Positions 51,393-60,418 of a stretch of 63,507 nucleotides of DNA are shown here, in pieces. The notes beneath the pieces are model-generated. The model did no database searches, was not told the origin of the DNA, and saw nothing but the letters and a program-made list of their open reading frames with translations. The stretch lies in contig CALWIW010000007.1 of NCBI GenBank assembly GCA_944380855.1, forward strand, positions 1 to 63,507. Reading direction: 5' to 3'. The stretch is from an uncultured Clostridia bacterium. GTDB taxonomy: Bacteria; Bacillota; Clostridia; Oscillospirales; Acutalibacteraceae. The translations under genes were made by a program, and so were the position numbers. Numbering within the stretch: the stretch's first letter is position 1; every line of letters begins with the position of its first letter.

Positions 51393-51491
51393 TTGTCATT
51401 AACAATTCACTTTTACATAATCTTTGCGTCATATAACATTGTTATTATTTTACTATCTTAATAATTAATATGTTTTATATGGAGGCAAAGT

Positions 51492-51989
51492 ATGAGTAGT
51501 GCGGTTGTATTTGACAGCAGAACAGGAAATACAGAACTTTTGGCAAAATGGTTAGCAGAAGAAGTCTGTGACTGTATCTACTGCGGAAATATAGAAAATT
51601 CTGTTGATGCACAGATTTACTATGTGGGTTTTTGGACTGATAAAGGAGATTGCACCGACAAGGTAAAGAATTTTCTTGAAAAGCTTCACGGAAAGAAAAT
51701 TTATCTTTTCGGGACTGCCGGCTTCGGAGCAGATGAAGAATACTTTAAACGGATTTTAAATAGAGTTAAAGGATATATACCGGAAGACAACACAGTAGAA
51801 GGAACTTTTATGTGTCAGGGTAAAATGCCGAAATCGGTTCGTTACAGATATGAAAAAATGCTTACTGAACCGGAAAAAGCGGCACAGGCTGAGATGTTTA
51901 TTAAAAACTTTGATATGGCAGCCTCTCATCCTGATAATAAAGACAGAGAGAATCTCATAAATCAGTTTAAAATACACTGTAATAGTTAA
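51492..51989 (+). CDS. Flavodoxin family protein (BilS-like)
   Basis: A 165-residue FMN-binding electron carrier. The phosphate loop SRTGNTELLAKWLA begins at residue 9, followed by YVGFWTDKGDCTDKVKNFLEKL and LFGTAGFGADEEYFKRIL. The length and the C-terminal CQGKMPKSVRYRYEKML match gut Clostridia flavodoxins, some of which are called BilS because they accompany bilirubin reductase. No bilR gene is nearby, so that role is not supported here. SD TGGAGGC. Single gene. Confidence 0.8.
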   Translation: MSSAVVFDSRTGNTELLAKWLAEEVCDCIYCGNIENSVDAQIYYVGFWTDKGDCTDKVKNFLEKLHGKKIYLFGTAGFGADEEYFKRILNRVKGYIPEDNTVEGTFMCQGKMPKSVRYRYEKMLTEPEKAAQAEMFIKNFDMAASHPDNKDRENLINQFKIHCNS

Positions 51990-52096
51990 TTGAAAAGAAA
52001 AAACATTGATGTGCTTAGTTAGAGTATTTTTGTGTTTTTGATGTAACATATTACTGTAGGTTTATCAGGTGTTTACCTAAAAATTTTAAAAAGGTA

Positions 52097-52125
52097 TTGA
52101 TTTTTCAATTTTGCTATGATATACT
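52097..52125 (+). promoter_or_regulatory. Promoter of the rimP-nusA-infB operon
   Basis: TTGATT (52097-52102), 17-bp spacer, TATACT (52120-52125); start site near 52132. Confidence 0.7.
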
Positions 52126-52143
52126 TTATGAAGATGTAAAGGA

Positions 52144-52172
52144 AAAGGAGTGGGCAGCAAACCCGCTCCTTT
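52144..52172 (+). promoter_or_regulatory. Leader hairpin of the rimP operon
   Basis: An 11-bp stem AAAGGAGTGGG/CCCGCTCCTTT with a CAGCAAA loop, about 12 nt after the predicted start site and followed by only a weak T-rich stretch. The left arm contains an SD-like AAAGGAG. It may protect the 5' end, attenuate, or end read-through from upstream. Confidence 0.55.
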
Positions 52173-52214
52173 GTATTTATTGACTTCTTATAATGTGTTA
52201 AGGGAGGTAAACAG

Positions 52215-52697
52215 ATGGCAGGAAAAAACAAAAAGAGCACTGTTGAGGTTGTTTATGAGCTTGCTCAGCCGATTGCTCAGTCCCTTGGGTTAAGCATTTG
52301 GGATATTCGTTTTCTTAAAGAGGGTGCAGGCTGGTATCTTAGAATATTTATTGATAAGCCAGAGGGCGTAAACATTGAGGACTGTGAAAAAATGTCCAGA
52401 GCTATTGACGAGCCTCTTGACAGACTTGACCCTATAGACCAAAACTATTGCCTTGAAGTATGTTCTCCCGGACTTGAAAGAGAACTTATAAAGGAAGAAC
52501 ATTTTCTGAGCTTCATTGGTGCAGACGTTCAGGTAAAAATGATTAGACCTATTGAGGGTATCGGCAAGGAGTTTGCGGGAGTTCTCACAGATTATAATAA
52601 GGGAGAGGTAGAAATAACCGACCACAGCGGAGAAAATAAGGTTGTTATCAACAAAAAGGACGCCGCATGGATTAAGCTTGACGACCTCGACTTTTAA
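52215..52697 (+). CDS. rimP: Ribosome maturation factor RimP
   Basis: A 160-residue 30S assembly factor. N-terminal alpha/beta domain with the signature LRIFIDKPEGVNIEDCEKMSRAI and LEVCSPGLER, then a C-terminal SH3-like barrel. ATG after AGGGAGG. First gene of the long translation/transcription operon, 75 nt before nusA. Confidence 0.96.
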   Translation: MAGKNKKSTVEVVYELAQPIAQSLGLSIWDIRFLKEGAGWYLRIFIDKPEGVNIEDCEKMSRAIDEPLDRLDPIDQNYCLEVCSPGLERELIKEEHFLSFIGADVQVKMIRPIEGIGKEFAGVLTDYNKGEVEITDHSGENKVVINKKDAAWIKLDDLDF

Positions 52698-52772
52698 TTT
52701 AGCTTTTGTTGTATTAAACATTTTAATATTAATTGAAATAATCATATTAAACAGAGAGGATAGATTGGAAAA

Positions 52773-54068
52773 ATGGCAGCCAGATCAACAAAATCCAAAA
52801 AAGATAATAACAATAATTCCAATGAAGAACTTTTTACAGCTCTTTCTCTCCTTGAAAAAGAGAGAGGAATACCTGTAGATTACATGATAAGTCAAATAAG
52901 CAAGGCAATTCTTATTGCCTGCAAAAACACATACGGAAGCAATGAAAACGTTGATATAGTGATGAATCCTGAGCAGAAGCTTTTTTCCGTTAAGCTTAGA
53001 AAAAAGGTAGTAGAAGAGGTTGAAAACCCTGCCGAGGAGATCACACTTCCTGAAGCATTGCAGTATGATAAAAAGGCTTTTGTCGGCGGTGAAATTGCAA
53101 TAAAGCTTGACCCGAAAGAGTTCGGCAGAATTGCTGTTCAAACTTCAAGAAGCGTTATAAGACAGGGTATTCGCGACGGAGAAAAGGGTCAGATGCTCTT
53201 GGAGTTCCAAAGCAAAAAACAGGAGCTTGTTACTGCTGTTGTTGAGAAAATTGACAACAAGACTGGAGCCGCAACAATAAGAATAGGAAAGGCTGAAGCA
53301 GTTCTTCCTAAAAATGAGCAGGTTGGTGAGGATAACCTTAAAGAGGGCGACCACGTTAAGGTTTATGTTCTTGATGTAAAGGAAACAGAAAAAGGTCCAA
53401 AAGCTTATATTTCAAGAACACACCCGGATTTTGTTAAACGTCTTTTTGAGCAGGAAGTTCCTGAAATATTTGACGGTATTGTTGAGATTAAGTCCGTTTC
53501 AAGAGAAGCAGGTTCAAGAACAAAGCTTGCAGTATGGAGCAAAGACAAGGAAATTGACGCTGTTGGTGCCTGCATCGGAGCAAAGGGTGCAAGAGTTGCC
53601 GCTATTGTAGAGGAATTGGGCGGAGAAAAAATTGATATTGTTGAATACAGCGAAGATATAGGAAAATTTGTTGCGGCGGCTTTGTCTCCTGCAACAGCTA
53701 TTTCTGTTGTTGTTACAGACCCTGAGGCACAGACCTGCAAGGTTACGGTTCCTGACGGTCAGCTTTCGTTGGCTATAGGAAACAAGGGACAAAATGCAAG
53801 GCTTGCAGCAAAGCTTACAGGCTGGAAAATTGATATCAGACCTGAAAGCGGTTTCTTTGGTGAGGACGAAGAACCTGTTGCTGATGAGAAAAGTTCTGAG
53901 ATTAATGACGATACAATTGTTGAAAATAACATTGAATCCGAAACAAAAAATCAGGAAGAAGCTTCTAAAGCAAGCAGTAAAATTAACAATGATATTGATA
54001 TAGACGCACTTATTGACAATATTATTGCAGATGATATGTTTGACGAGGACAGCGAGGACGAAGAGTAA
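52773..54068 (+). CDS. nusA: Transcription termination/antitermination protein NusA
   Basis: A 431-residue RNA polymerase factor affecting pausing, termination and antitermination. The N-terminal RNAP-binding domain (~15-130, LLEKERGIPVDYMISQISKAI), S1 domain (~130-205), and two KH domains (~215-365, with SLAIGNKGQNARLAAKLTGWKIDI) are clear. A Ser/Glu/Asp-rich acidic tail (~370-431) follows; it lacks the acidic repeats of enterobacterial NusA and is probably disordered. SD is AGAGAGGATAG. Confidence 0.97.
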   Translation: MAARSTKSKKDNNNNSNEELFTALSLLEKERGIPVDYMISQISKAILIACKNTYGSNENVDIVMNPEQKLFSVKLRKKVVEEVENPAEEITLPEALQYDKKAFVGGEIAIKLDPKEFGRIAVQTSRSVIRQGIRDGEKGQMLLEFQSKKQELVTAVVEKIDNKTGAATIRIGKAEAVLPKNEQVGEDNLKEGDHVKVYVLDVKETEKGPKAYISRTHPDFVKRLFEQEVPEIFDGIVEIKSVSREAGSRTKLAVWSKDKEIDAVGACIGAKGARVAAIVEELGGEKIDIVEYSEDIGKFVAAALSPATAISVVVTDPEAQTCKVTVPDGQLSLAIGNKGQNARLAAKLTGWKIDIRPESGFFGEDEEPVADEKSSEINDDTIVENNIESETKNQEEASKASSKINNDIDIDALIDNIIADDMFDEDSEDEE

Positions 54069-54113
54069 TTTGCAGTAGGAATATATGTTACGTACTGAAA
54101 AGGAGGGTATGAA

Positions 54114-54416
54114 ATGCGAGTTAAAAAAGTGCCTATGAGAAAGTGTAACGGCTGCGGTGAAATGAAGCCGAAAAAGGAGCTTGTGAGAGTTGTAAAAGCT
54201 CCTGATGTTAAAGATGAAGAGGGAAATGTAATTTCTCAGGGAGAGATAAGCCTTGACCTTGTTGGAAAGAAGCCGGGCAGAGGAGCTTATGTTTGTAAGA
54301 ATATTGAATGTCTTAAGGCGGCACGAAAGGCACGCCGAATTGAACGAGCTTTAAGCTGTCAGATACCTTCCGGTGTGTACGATGAAATGGAAGAGGAGAT
54401 GAGCCGAAATGAATGA
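54114..54416 (+). CDS. rnpM: RNase P modulator RnpM (YlxR)
   Basis: A 100-residue RNA-binding protein. The N-terminal RKCNGCGEMKPKKELVRVVK and later GRGAYVC...CLKAARK define the YlxR family, recently named RnpM for its effect on RNase P RNA. It has CxxC-type cysteines that may be structural. SD is AAGGAGGG. Its end overlaps the following L7Ae-like gene by 8 bp, indicating coupling. Confidence 0.92.
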   Translation: MRVKKVPMRKCNGCGEMKPKKELVRVVKAPDVKDEEGNVISQGEISLDLVGKKPGRGAYVCKNIECLKAARKARRIERALSCQIPSGVYDEMEEEMSRNE

Positions 54417-54744
54417 TAAGCTGCTTTCTATGCTTGGATTGTGCAGAAGAGCCGGCAAGCTTATAGTAGGAAGCGATATTGCCGAAGACGCTGTCTTAAA
54501 GGGGAAAGCGGTGCTTGTTATTGCTGCCGTTGACGCTTCCAAGCATACAGTAAAAAAGCTGTTTTCAGCTGCCCATATGTGCAATGTAAAAACACTGGTA
54601 TTAAACAGAACAAAGGATCAGCTTGGTGTTGCAGTGGGAAAATATTGTGCAGTGGCGGCTATAGAGGATGCGGGGTTTGCAAAAAAGATTGCAGAGCTTG
54701 CAAAGATAGAGTCAGAACAGGAGGATGCAAATGATAAAGTATAA
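54409..54744 (+). CDS. ylxQ: L7Ae-family ribosome-associated protein YlxQ
   Basis: A 111-residue kink-turn-binding protein of the L7Ae/L30e/S12e fold. [36 protein letters not shown] is the family signature. It binds RNA K-turns in Bacillus with no essential role. SD is GAGGAGATGAG inside rnpM. It overlaps infB by 14 bp at its 3' end. Confidence 0.93.
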   Translation: MNDKLLSMLGLCRRAGKLIVGSDIAEDAVLKGKAVLVIAAVDASKHTVKKLFSAAHMCNVKTLVLNRTKDQLGVAVGKYCAVAAIEDAGFAKKIAELAKIESEQEDANDKV

Positions 54745-57190
54745 GATACATCAGGTAGCAAAGGATTTGAATGTTCCAAGTAAGGATGTTATAGATGCGG
54801 TTTCAGAGTACTGTAAGGTAACAAAAAAATCCATGACCGCATTGGAGGAAAATGAGCTCAACGCTGTTTTCGAGCATTTTACTCAGAAAAATCAGGTAGC
54901 AAATTTTGATGAATATTTTGCATCAAATCAGAGCGAAGCAACAGATAATGACGAGCAAAAGGAAGCTTTGCCAAAAGAAGAAAATACTCAGAAAAAGGAC
55001 AATGACAGACAGGGTAAAAACCGCAGACGTCAGGAGTCCGAGGGTAAGAATAACAGCGATAATAACAGAAATAATAAGAAGCAGAACAACAGAAATGAGG
55101 GCAAAAAGCCTGCAGAGCAAAACAGAAAAAATACTCAGCAGACAAATAATCAGCCTTCACAAAAGTCAGAAACTGTTTCCGAGGTTTCCCAGCAAAACGA
55201 GGGAGCAATAAAGAGCAAAAGAGGCAGCGGAAGAGTTATTGACACAAGGGCTGCTGTTGTTGATGTTGAAAGATACAATGAAAAATATGACAGACTTGCT
55301 TCTGAAAAAATCAAAACTGATAATACTGTTTCAAAACAAAAAATAACACAGCGTTCTCAGCAAAAAGGCAAAAAGAACAGCAGAAAAGAAACCGAAGCTG
55401 AAAGACTTAAAAGAATTGCAAACGAGAGAAAGTCAAAGCCTATTACTGTACTTATTCCCGATGAGATTGTTGTTTCCGAGCTTGCTTCAAGACTTAAAGC
55501 AACAGTTGCTGAGGTTGTAAAAAAAGCTTTCCTTATGGGAACAATGGTAACGGCTAATGATACAATAGACTTTGATACAGCAAGTCTTATTGCAATGGAA
55601 TTCCATGCTAAGGTAGAAAAGGAAGTTATTGTTACAATAGAAGAGAGAATTATCGACGACAGCGAGGACGACGACGATAACCTTGTTGAAAGAGCTCCGG
55701 TTGTTGTTGTTATGGGTCACGTTGACCATGGTAAGACATCCCTTTTGGACGCTGTAAGACACGCAAATGTTACGGCTTCAGAAGCCGGCGGTATTACTCA
55801 GCATATCGGTGCTTACAGGGTAAACGTTCAGGGCAGAGATATTACTTTCCTTGACACACCGGGACACGAAGCGTTTACTACCATGAGAGCAAGAGGTGCT
55901 CAGGTAACAGATATAGCTATCCTTGTTGTTGCGGCTGACGACGGAATTATGCCACAGACTGTTGAAGCTATAAACCATGCTAAGGCGGCAGGTGTTTCCG
56001 TAATCGTAGCCATAAACAAAATGGATAAGCCAAGTGCAAATCCGGACCAGGTAAAGCAGCAGCTTACCGAATATGAGCTTATACCTGAAGAGTGGGGCGG
56101 AGATACTCCGTGTATTCCTATTTCTGCCAAGACAAAAAAGGGAATTGACGAGCTTTTGGAAATGGTACTGCTTGTTGCAGATATGAAAGAGCTTAAAGCA
56201 AATCCTGACCGTGCAGCAAAGGGTACAGTTATTGAAGCACGTCTTGACAAGGGAAGAGGAACAATTGCTACTGTTCTTGTACAAAACGGTACTCTTCATG
56301 TGGGTGATACAATAGTTGCAGGCACATCAGTAGGACGTGTAAGAGCAATGACCAACGATAAGGGTGAAAAGGTAACTGAGGCAGGTCCGTCTGTTCCTGT
56401 AGAGATTACAGGTCTTGACGATGTTCCGTCCGGCGGTGATGTCTTTAATGCGGTTTCCGACGAGCGTCTTGCAAGAGAACTTGTTGAGCAGAGAAAGACT
56501 GCACGTAAGGAAGAAATATTCAATTCTCAGACAAAGGTTACTCTTGATAACCTCTTTGACCAGATGAAGCTCGGCGAGGTTAAGGAACTCAAGATTATTG
56601 TTAAAGCCGACGTACAGGGTTCTGTTGAGGCTGTTAAGCAGTCACTTATGAAGCTGTCTAACGATGAGGTAAGAGTTAACGTAATTCACGGAGGCGTTGG
56701 TGCTATAAACGAATCCGACGTTATGCTTGCCAACGCTTCAAATGCTATTATTGTAGGCTTTAATGTTCGTCCGGACGCTGTCGCAAATGAAAACGCAGAG
56801 CGTGACGGCGTTGATATGAGACTTTACAGAGTTATTTATGACTGTATTGAAGAAATAGAAGCCGCCATGAAGGGTATGCTTGCACCGAAGACAAGAGAGG
56901 TTATTTTGGGTACTGCTGAATGCCGTAACGTAATCAAGGTTAAGAATGTTGGCTTTATCGCAGGTAGTTATGTTAAGAGCGGTAAGGTTCAGAGAAATGC
57001 CGAGGTTAGAGTTGTACGTGACGGTATCATTGTTGCCGACGATAAAATCGCTTCACTTCAGAGATTTAAGGACGCCGTTAAGGAAGTAGCGGAGGGCTAC
57101 GAGTGCGGTATAGGACTTGAAAGATTTAACGACCTCAAAGAGGGAGATATTTTTGAGGTTTATACAATCGAAGAATACAGAGAAGACTGA
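54731..57190 (+). CDS. infB: Translation initiation factor IF-2
   Basis: An 819-residue GTPase that positions initiator tRNA. IF2N domain (~1-50), a long Asn/Lys/Gln/Arg-rich low-complexity linker (~70-220), a second IF2N-like module, then the G domain (GHVDHGKT near residue 335, [14 protein letters not shown]), domain II, domain III and a C-terminal domain with [14 protein letters not shown] choose ATG 54731, 6 nt after AGGAGG; the ATG at 54725 touches the SD. Length is normal for Firmicutes. The region just downstream forms a hairpin (57204-57231) before rbfA. Confidence 0.96.
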   Translation: MIKYKIHQVAKDLNVPSKDVIDAVSEYCKVTKKSMTALEENELNAVFEHFTQKNQVANFDEYFASNQSEATDNDEQKEALPKEENTQKKDNDRQGKNRRRQESEGKNNSDNNRNNKKQNNRNEGKKPAEQNRKNTQQTNNQPSQKSETVSEVSQQNEGAIKSKRGSGRVIDTRAAVVDVERYNEKYDRLASEKIKTDNTVSKQKITQRSQQKGKKNSRKETEAERLKRIANERKSKPITVLIPDEIVVSELASRLKATVAEVVKKAFLMGTMVTANDTIDFDTASLIAMEFHAKVEKEVIVTIEERIIDDSEDDDDNLVERAPVVVVMGHVDHGKTSLLDAVRHANVTASEAGGITQHIGAYRVNVQGRDITFLDTPGHEAFTTMRARGAQVTDIAILVVAADDGIMPQTVEAINHAKAAGVSVIVAINKMDKPSANPDQVKQQLTEYELIPEEWGGDTPCIPISAKTKKGIDELLEMVLLVADMKELKANPDRAAKGTVIEARLDKGRGTIATVLVQNGTLHVGDTIVAGTSVGRVRAMTNDKGEKVTEAGPSVPVEITGLDDVPSGGDVFNAVSDERLARELVEQRKTARKEEIFNSQTKVTLDNLFDQMKLGEVKELKIIVKADVQGSVEAVKQSLMKLSNDEVRVNVIHGGVGAINESDVMLANASNAIIVGFNVRPDAVANENAERDGVDMRLYRVIYDCIEEIEAAMKGMLAPKTREVILGTAECRNVIKVKNVGFIAGSYVKSGKVQRNAEVRVVRDGIIVADDKIASLQRFKDAVKEVAEGYECGIGLERFNDLKEGDIFEVYTIEEYRED

Positions 57191-57203
57191 TAATAAAAAC
57201 GAA

Positions 57204-57231
57204 AAGACGCCCGCTTATTAACGGGCGTCTT
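57204..57231 (+). other. infB-rbfA intergenic hairpin
   Basis: A 10-bp perfect stem AAGACGCCCG/CGGGCGTCTT with an 8-nt loop but no T-tract. More likely an mRNA processing or stability element than a full terminator. Confidence 0.65.
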
Positions 57232-57252
57232 AGTAATACAGAGAGGTATAAA

Positions 57253-57633
57253 ATGGCTAATCATAAAATAGGAAGAACCACAGAGGATATTAAAAGGGAA
57301 CTGACCGCTATAATGCGTCAGGTTAAAGACCCGAGAGTTGCCGACGCCTTTATTTCAATTATCCGTGTTGAGGTAACAAACGACCTTTCATACTGCAATG
57401 TTTATATCAGTGCCATGGAAGGACTTGAAAGGGCAAAGCTTGCGTTAAAGGGACTTAAATCCGCTTCAGGATATATCAGACGTGAGTTGGGAAACAGATT
57501 GAAGCTCAGACACGTTCCCGAGCTTATATTTCATGCCACGGACTCTATAGAGTACAGTGCAAATATTTCAAGAATACTCAACAGTCTTGACATTAAAGAG
57601 GACGATGAAGATGAAAACCTTAGTGACGATTGA
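57253..57633 (+). CDS. rbfA: Ribosome-binding factor A
   Basis: A 126-residue 30S maturation factor with a KH-like fold. The N-terminal RTTEDIKRELTAIMRQVKDPRV and the YIRRELGNRLKLRHVPELIF...D motifs are typical. ATG after AGAGAGG. Its 3' end overlaps nrnA by 23 bp. C-terminal residues are acidic (EDDEDENLSDD). Confidence 0.95.
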   Translation: MANHKIGRTTEDIKRELTAIMRQVKDPRVADAFISIIRVEVTNDLSYCNVYISAMEGLERAKLALKGLKSASGYIRRELGNRLKLRHVPELIFHATDSIEYSANISRILNSLDIKEDDEDENLSDD

Positions 57634-58579
57634 TAAAGTTGCTCAGCTGCTGAAATCATGGGATAATATTCATATTTTAACTCACCAAAGTCCTGACGGG
57701 GATACTTTGGGAAGCGGTTATGCGTTGGCTCTTGCTTTAAAGTATATGGGAAAAAACGCAAAGGTTATAACTTGTAAAGAGATTGAGGGTAATTTTAAAT
57801 TTTTGCAGGAGGGTGCAGAGCCTGCAAAGGACTTCTCCTGTGAAAAGGTAGTAAGCGTTGATGTGGCTACACCTTCTCTTTTGGGTGATAACATGGAAAC
57901 TTACGAAAACAGAATTGATTTGTGTATTGACCATCACGTTACAAACGATATTGAAGCCGAATACAAATATGTTGACAGCAGCAGTGCGGCTACCGGAGAA
58001 ATAATTTTAAAGCTTATTGACGCTTTGGGAGTTAATATAGATAAATCTATTGCGGATTGTCTTTATACTGCAATTTCTACGGATACAGGCTGTTTTAAAT
58101 ATTCTAATACAACAGGGGATACTCTCCGGGCGGCGGCAAGACTTTTGGATATTGGGTGCAGCAGTCAGCAGATAAATTACACTTTTTTTGAACTGATGAC
58201 AAGAAAAAGAGTGGAGCTTGAGAAGTATATATACGACACAATGGAATTTTACTGTGACGGACAGTGTGCGGTAATCTATATAACCTGTGATATTGTTGAC
58301 CGTTTACAGCTTACTGACGATGATATGGGCGGTATTGAAGGAATTCCGAGAAGAATTGAAGGAGTTCGTCTTGGAATTACAATTAAAGAAAAATCAGAAA
58401 GCCTGTGCAAAGTTTCGGTGAGAACAAACGGAGATGTAAGTGCCAGTGATTTTTGCGGTAATTTCGGCGGCGGCGGTCATAAGGCGGCGGCAGGCTGTGC
58501 GATTAATGAAAACATTACAAAAGTCAGAGAGATGATTATATCACAGGCTAAAGAGGTGCTCAATGAAGGAAAATCATGA
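57611..58579 (+). CDS. nrnA: DHH-family phosphoesterase NrnA
   Basis: A 322-residue bifunctional oligoribonuclease and pAp phosphatase. The DHH domain has THQSPDGDTLGSG near residue 20, VSVDVATP and the CIDHHVTN motif; the C-terminal DHHA1 domain ends with FGGGGHKAAAG. The start is ATG 57611, 8 nt after AGAGGA inside rbfA; the ATG at 57605 is too close. It overlaps truB by 17 bp. Part of the classic rbfA-nrnA-truB order. Confidence 0.94.
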   Translation: MKTLVTIDKVAQLLKSWDNIHILTHQSPDGDTLGSGYALALALKYMGKNAKVITCKEIEGNFKFLQEGAEPAKDFSCEKVVSVDVATPSLLGDNMETYENRIDLCIDHHVTNDIEAEYKYVDSSSAATGEIILKLIDALGVNIDKSIADCLYTAISTDTGCFKYSNTTGDTLRAAARLLDIGCSSQQINYTFFELMTRKRVELEKYIYDTMEFYCDGQCAVIYITCDIVDRLQLTDDDMGGIEGIPRRIEGVRLGITIKEKSESLCKVSVRTNGDVSASDFCGNFGGGGHKAAAGCAINENITKVREMIISQAKEVLNEGKS

Positions 58580-59483
58580 GTTAAACGGCGTTATAGTGGT
58601 AAATAAGCCCATGGATTACACATCTTTTGATGTTATAGCGGTTATGCGTGGCTTGTTGGGACAGCGGAAAATAGGCCATTGCGGCACTCTTGACCCCAAT
58701 GCAACAGGGGTACTTCCTCTTCTTTTGGGTAACGCCACAAAAGCACAGGATATTGTTCCTAATCACGATAAGGAATACATTGCAGGGTTTCAGTTTGGAA
58801 TGACCTCGGATACACTTGATATTTGGGGAAAAATCCTTACACATGAAAAATCGGAAGTGACCAAAACTCAGATTGAGGAAGCTTTAAAAAAATTCGTTGG
58901 AGAAATCGAACAGATTCCCCCGATGTATTCCGCAGTGCAGATTGACGGAAAAAGACTATACGACTTGGCAAGAGAAGGCAAGGAGATAGAAAGGCAAAGC
59001 AGAAAGGTGACTGTATATTACGCAAACCTGCTTGATTTTGACTTTGAAAAGCAAAGGGGAACAATACAAGTAAAGTGTTCCAAAGGGACATATATACGCA
59101 CCTTAACAGACGATTTGGGAAAAGAGCTTGGCTGCGGATGTGTTATGACCTCTCTTGAAAGAATTTCCGCCTGCGGGTACAGCATTGAAAATTCGATTGA
59201 TTTTCTGAAAGCAAGGGAAGATAAAGACAGAGAAAAGCTTTTGCAAAATATAATGCCTGTTGAAAGTCTTTTCTTGGTTTACGGCTATATTGCTGTTTCA
59301 GAAGCACAGGCAAAGCGTTTTTTAAACGGCGGCGAGCTTGATATAAACAGAACCTTTTTAGGAAAAAAAGGCTGTAATGACGGCGAAATTTATCGTATTA
59401 AGACGAAAGACGGAGAGTTTTTAGGACTTGGAAAAGTGAATAAAGAAAAGAATGTTATTAAATTCTATAAAAAGTTTAACTGA
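58563..59483 (+). CDS. truB: tRNA pseudouridine(55) synthase
   Basis: A 306-residue enzyme that makes pseudouridine 55 in the T-loop of nearly all tRNAs. It contains GVIVVNKPMDYTSFDV, the catalytic region KIGHCGTLDPNATGVLPLLLG (Asp nucleophile in the GTLDP motif), KGTYIRTLTDDLG and a C-terminal PUA domain. SD is AAAGAGGTG within nrnA. Ends the rimP-truB operon; ribF does not follow. Confidence 0.96.
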   Translation: MKENHELNGVIVVNKPMDYTSFDVIAVMRGLLGQRKIGHCGTLDPNATGVLPLLLGNATKAQDIVPNHDKEYIAGFQFGMTSDTLDIWGKILTHEKSEVTKTQIEEALKKFVGEIEQIPPMYSAVQIDGKRLYDLAREGKEIERQSRKVTVYYANLLDFDFEKQRGTIQVKCSKGTYIRTLTDDLGKELGCGCVMTSLERISACGYSIENSIDFLKAREDKDREKLLQNIMPVESLFLVYGYIAVSEAQAKRFLNGGELDINRTFLGKKGCNDGEIYRIKTKDGEFLGLGKVNKEKNVIKFYKKFN

Positions 59484-59512
59484 CGGAACTTGCTTGTTCA
59501 GGAGGATTTGGT

Positions 59513-60016
59513 ATGAGTCTTAGAATAATTCAGGGATATATTACAAAACTCAATGTTGACGCAATTGTCAATGCCGCTAATTCTTCACTTTTAGGAGGAG
59601 GCGGAGTAGACGGCTGTATTCACAGAACTGCGGGAAAAGGGCTTTTGGAGGAGTGTTCAAAGCTTGGCGGATGTCCCACAGGAGAGGCTAAAACAACAGG
59701 TGCATATAATCTTCCCTGCAAATATGTTATACATACGGTAGGAACCGTGTGGAACGGGGGAGATTGGGGAGAGCAAAGGCTTTTGGAATCATGCTACAAC
59801 TGTTCTTTGATTGAAGCCTTGTATCATTCCTGCAAAACGGTTGCCTTTCCTCTGATTTCATCGGGCGTTTACGGGTATCCTAAAAATGAAGCATTGAGAG
59901 TTGCTGTTGAGTCAATAACAACTTTCCAAAGCTTTGACAAGCTGCAGGTTTTCATAGTCGCATACGATAATGAAACCTATAAGCTTGCGGCAGATATGTT
60001 CCCTCAATATATTTAG
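59513..60016 (+). CDS. Macrodomain ADP-ribosyl hydrolase
   Basis: A 167-residue stand-alone macrodomain (MacroD/YmdB-E. coli type). Loop 1 VDAIVNAANSSLLGGGGVDGCIH, the nearby KTTGAYNLPCKYVIHTVG and the loop 2 SSGVYGYPKNEA are all present, so O-acetyl-ADP-ribose deacetylase and mono-ADP-ribosyl hydrolase activity are expected. SD is AGGAGGATTTGG. No ADP-ribosyltransferase (toxin or DarT) is adjacent. It follows truB by 29 nt and is likely co-transcribed. Confidence 0.93.
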   Translation: MSLRIIQGYITKLNVDAIVNAANSSLLGGGGVDGCIHRTAGKGLLEECSKLGGCPTGEAKTTGAYNLPCKYVIHTVGTVWNGGDWGEQRLLESCYNCSLIEALYHSCKTVAFPLISSGVYGYPKNEALRVAVESITTFQSFDKLQVFIVAYDNETYKLAADMFPQYI

Positions 60017-60418
60017 ATAATTTTGTTTATTTGTTGATGAAAGTATTCCAATTAAGAGTTAACCCTTTTATTGAAATGTATCTCAAAAAGAATAAATAAA
60101 CCTTGATTATTGGCTTTTATGCCGCATTGCAAAATAATAATATTTTAAACAAATAAAAAACAGCCGCTCAGATTTAATTTTATCTGAACGGCTGTTTTTC
60201 TTTGAAAAACATTAAAAACAATATCTCAAATACCATCAACACAATACGATTGTATCATCAATTTATTATTTTGTCAATTAAAAAATTAAAAAATATAATA
60301 AATTGTCAAAATATTTTTCTGATACTTTTATAATTATTACAAAACTGAAAATCTGTATAAAAGTAGTAAATTTTTATATTTAAGAATTGTTTTAGTTATT
60401 TTTAGTAAATAAACATAA
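60017..60418. other. AT-rich convergent intergenic region
   Basis: About 400 bases without a gene, between two convergent units. Apart from the two-way terminator at 60156-60199, it is plain A/T-rich sequence (for example 60260-60310). No promoter or repeat was recognised. Confidence 0.6.
60156..60199. terminator. Two-way terminator, macrodomain / CotH gene
   Basis: An 11-bp stem AAAAACAGCCG/CGGCTGTTTTT with an inner TCAGAT/ATCTGA helix; A5 on the left and T5 on the right allow use from both sides. Confidence 0.92.

Noticed and set aside
51492-51989. Bilirubin reductase operon (bilRS)
   Set aside because: Only a BilS-like flavodoxin is present; no BilR-like reductase or BilQ regulator nearby.
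59080-59093. Fragment of the dispersed repeat (TTCCAAAGGGACA) inside truB
   Set aside because: Only 13-14 bases match, within a conserved truB codon run encoding SKGT; chance match.
59513-60016. Toxin-antitoxin (DarTG-like) system
   Set aside because: A lone macrodomain with no DarT-like ADP-ribosyltransferase beside it.
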